From Limosilactobacillus viscerum (GTDB lineage: Bacteria; Bacillota; Bacilli; Lactobacillales; Lactobacillaceae): 41,099 nt of DNA. The position numbers were made by a program, and so were the translations under genes. The notes under the pieces are model-generated. The model saw nothing but the letters and a program-made list of their open reading frames with translations, made no database searches and was not told the DNA's origin. Location of the stretch: the NCBI RefSeq assembly GCF_947387525.1, contig NZ_CANDNW010000015.1, forward strand, positions 1-41,099, in the 5' to 3' direction. This document shows, piece by piece, positions 41,036 to 41,099 of the stretch (position 1 is its first letter; each line of letters opens with the position of its first letter).

Positions 41036-41071
41036 GGCGGTCGTGATCCTCAAGCTTGGATCACGATCGCC
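41036..41071 (-). terminator. Terminator for a minus-strand gene beyond the right edge
   Basis: GGCGGTCGTGATCC and GGATCACGATCGCC form a 14-bp stem. On the minus strand it is followed by TTTTTC. The last seven sense codons and TAA of a possible convergent gene fit bases 41099-41076, too short to identify. Confidence 0.75.
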
Positions 41072-41099
41072 CTACTTATTGGTGACAATTCTCTTGAAT

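Noticed and set aside
1-41099. Insertion sequences, transposases, prophage genes, tRNA or rRNA genes
   Set aside because: No transposase motif, integrase, attachment-site pair or tRNA/rRNA structure was recognised on either strand, despite the patchy base composition.

Overview
The window looks like chromosome of a heterofermentative lactobacillus, most likely Limosilactobacillus (mucosae/reuteri/fermentum group). The reasons are the gene content (DUF1659/DUF2922 pair, recX, rml operon, LCP protein, a KxYKxGKxW secretion signal), frequent CGG arginine codons in housekeeping genes, strong AGGAGG-type ribosome sites and many GTG/TTG starts. This is inferred by eye; no database search was run. 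Housekeeping genes (yjeM, prfC, rml) sit near 47% GC, whereas the polysaccharide genes and above all 32.6-40.9 kb are near 30% GC, suggesting separately acquired surface-polysaccharide cassettes.

Layout. (1) 0.3-4.3 kb, flank: YjeM-type amino-acid permease, YihY/BrkB membrane protein, a small DUF1659-DUF2922 pair on the minus strand, and recX. (2) 4.4-14.7 kb, exopolysaccharide (EPS) cluster: priming sugar-phosphate transferase, DUF4422 and GT2 transferases, GtrB-like lipid-linked glycosyltransferase, Wzy-like polymerase, Wzz-like co-polymerase without a kinase, two GlfT2-like transferases, a minus-strand Ser-rich lipoprotein, UDP-galactopyranose mutase (glf) and Wzx flippase. (3) 14.9-29.3 kb: four large secreted cell-wall hydrolases (M23 peptidase, C39-like cysteine peptidase, GH73 glucosaminidase, GH25 muramidase). 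All carry copies of the same ~115-125-residue 'SGWHA...DYWF' module, 17 copies in total, and are interleaved with another glycosyltransferase and the dTDP-rhamnose genes rmlA-C-B-D. (4) 29.4-32.5 kb: an LCP-family ligase (minus) and prfC. (5) 32.6-40.9 kb: an AT-rich membrane glycosylation island with three large GT-C-like membrane proteins, two acyltransferases (one frameshifted) and a CsbB/GtrB-like Und-P-sugar synthase.

How it fits together. The EPS cluster would build a repeat unit on undecaprenyl phosphate, containing rhamnose (rml) and probably galactofuranose (glf plus GlfT2-like transferases). Wzx would flip it, Wzy/Wzz polymerise it, and LCP could attach it to peptidoglycan. The four hydrolases could remodel the wall, and their shared module is a candidate ligand-binding domain for the wall or for this polysaccharide.

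Most interesting points: the module-sharing hydrolase set embedded in an EPS locus; the M23/C39 pair, which keeps the same five-module order but has different catalytic domains; perfect WalR-type boxes (TGTWAH-N5-TGTWAH) before the GH73 gene and before the lipoprotein; and a 109-nt near-palindrome followed by an 18-bp hairpin between rmlB and rmlD.
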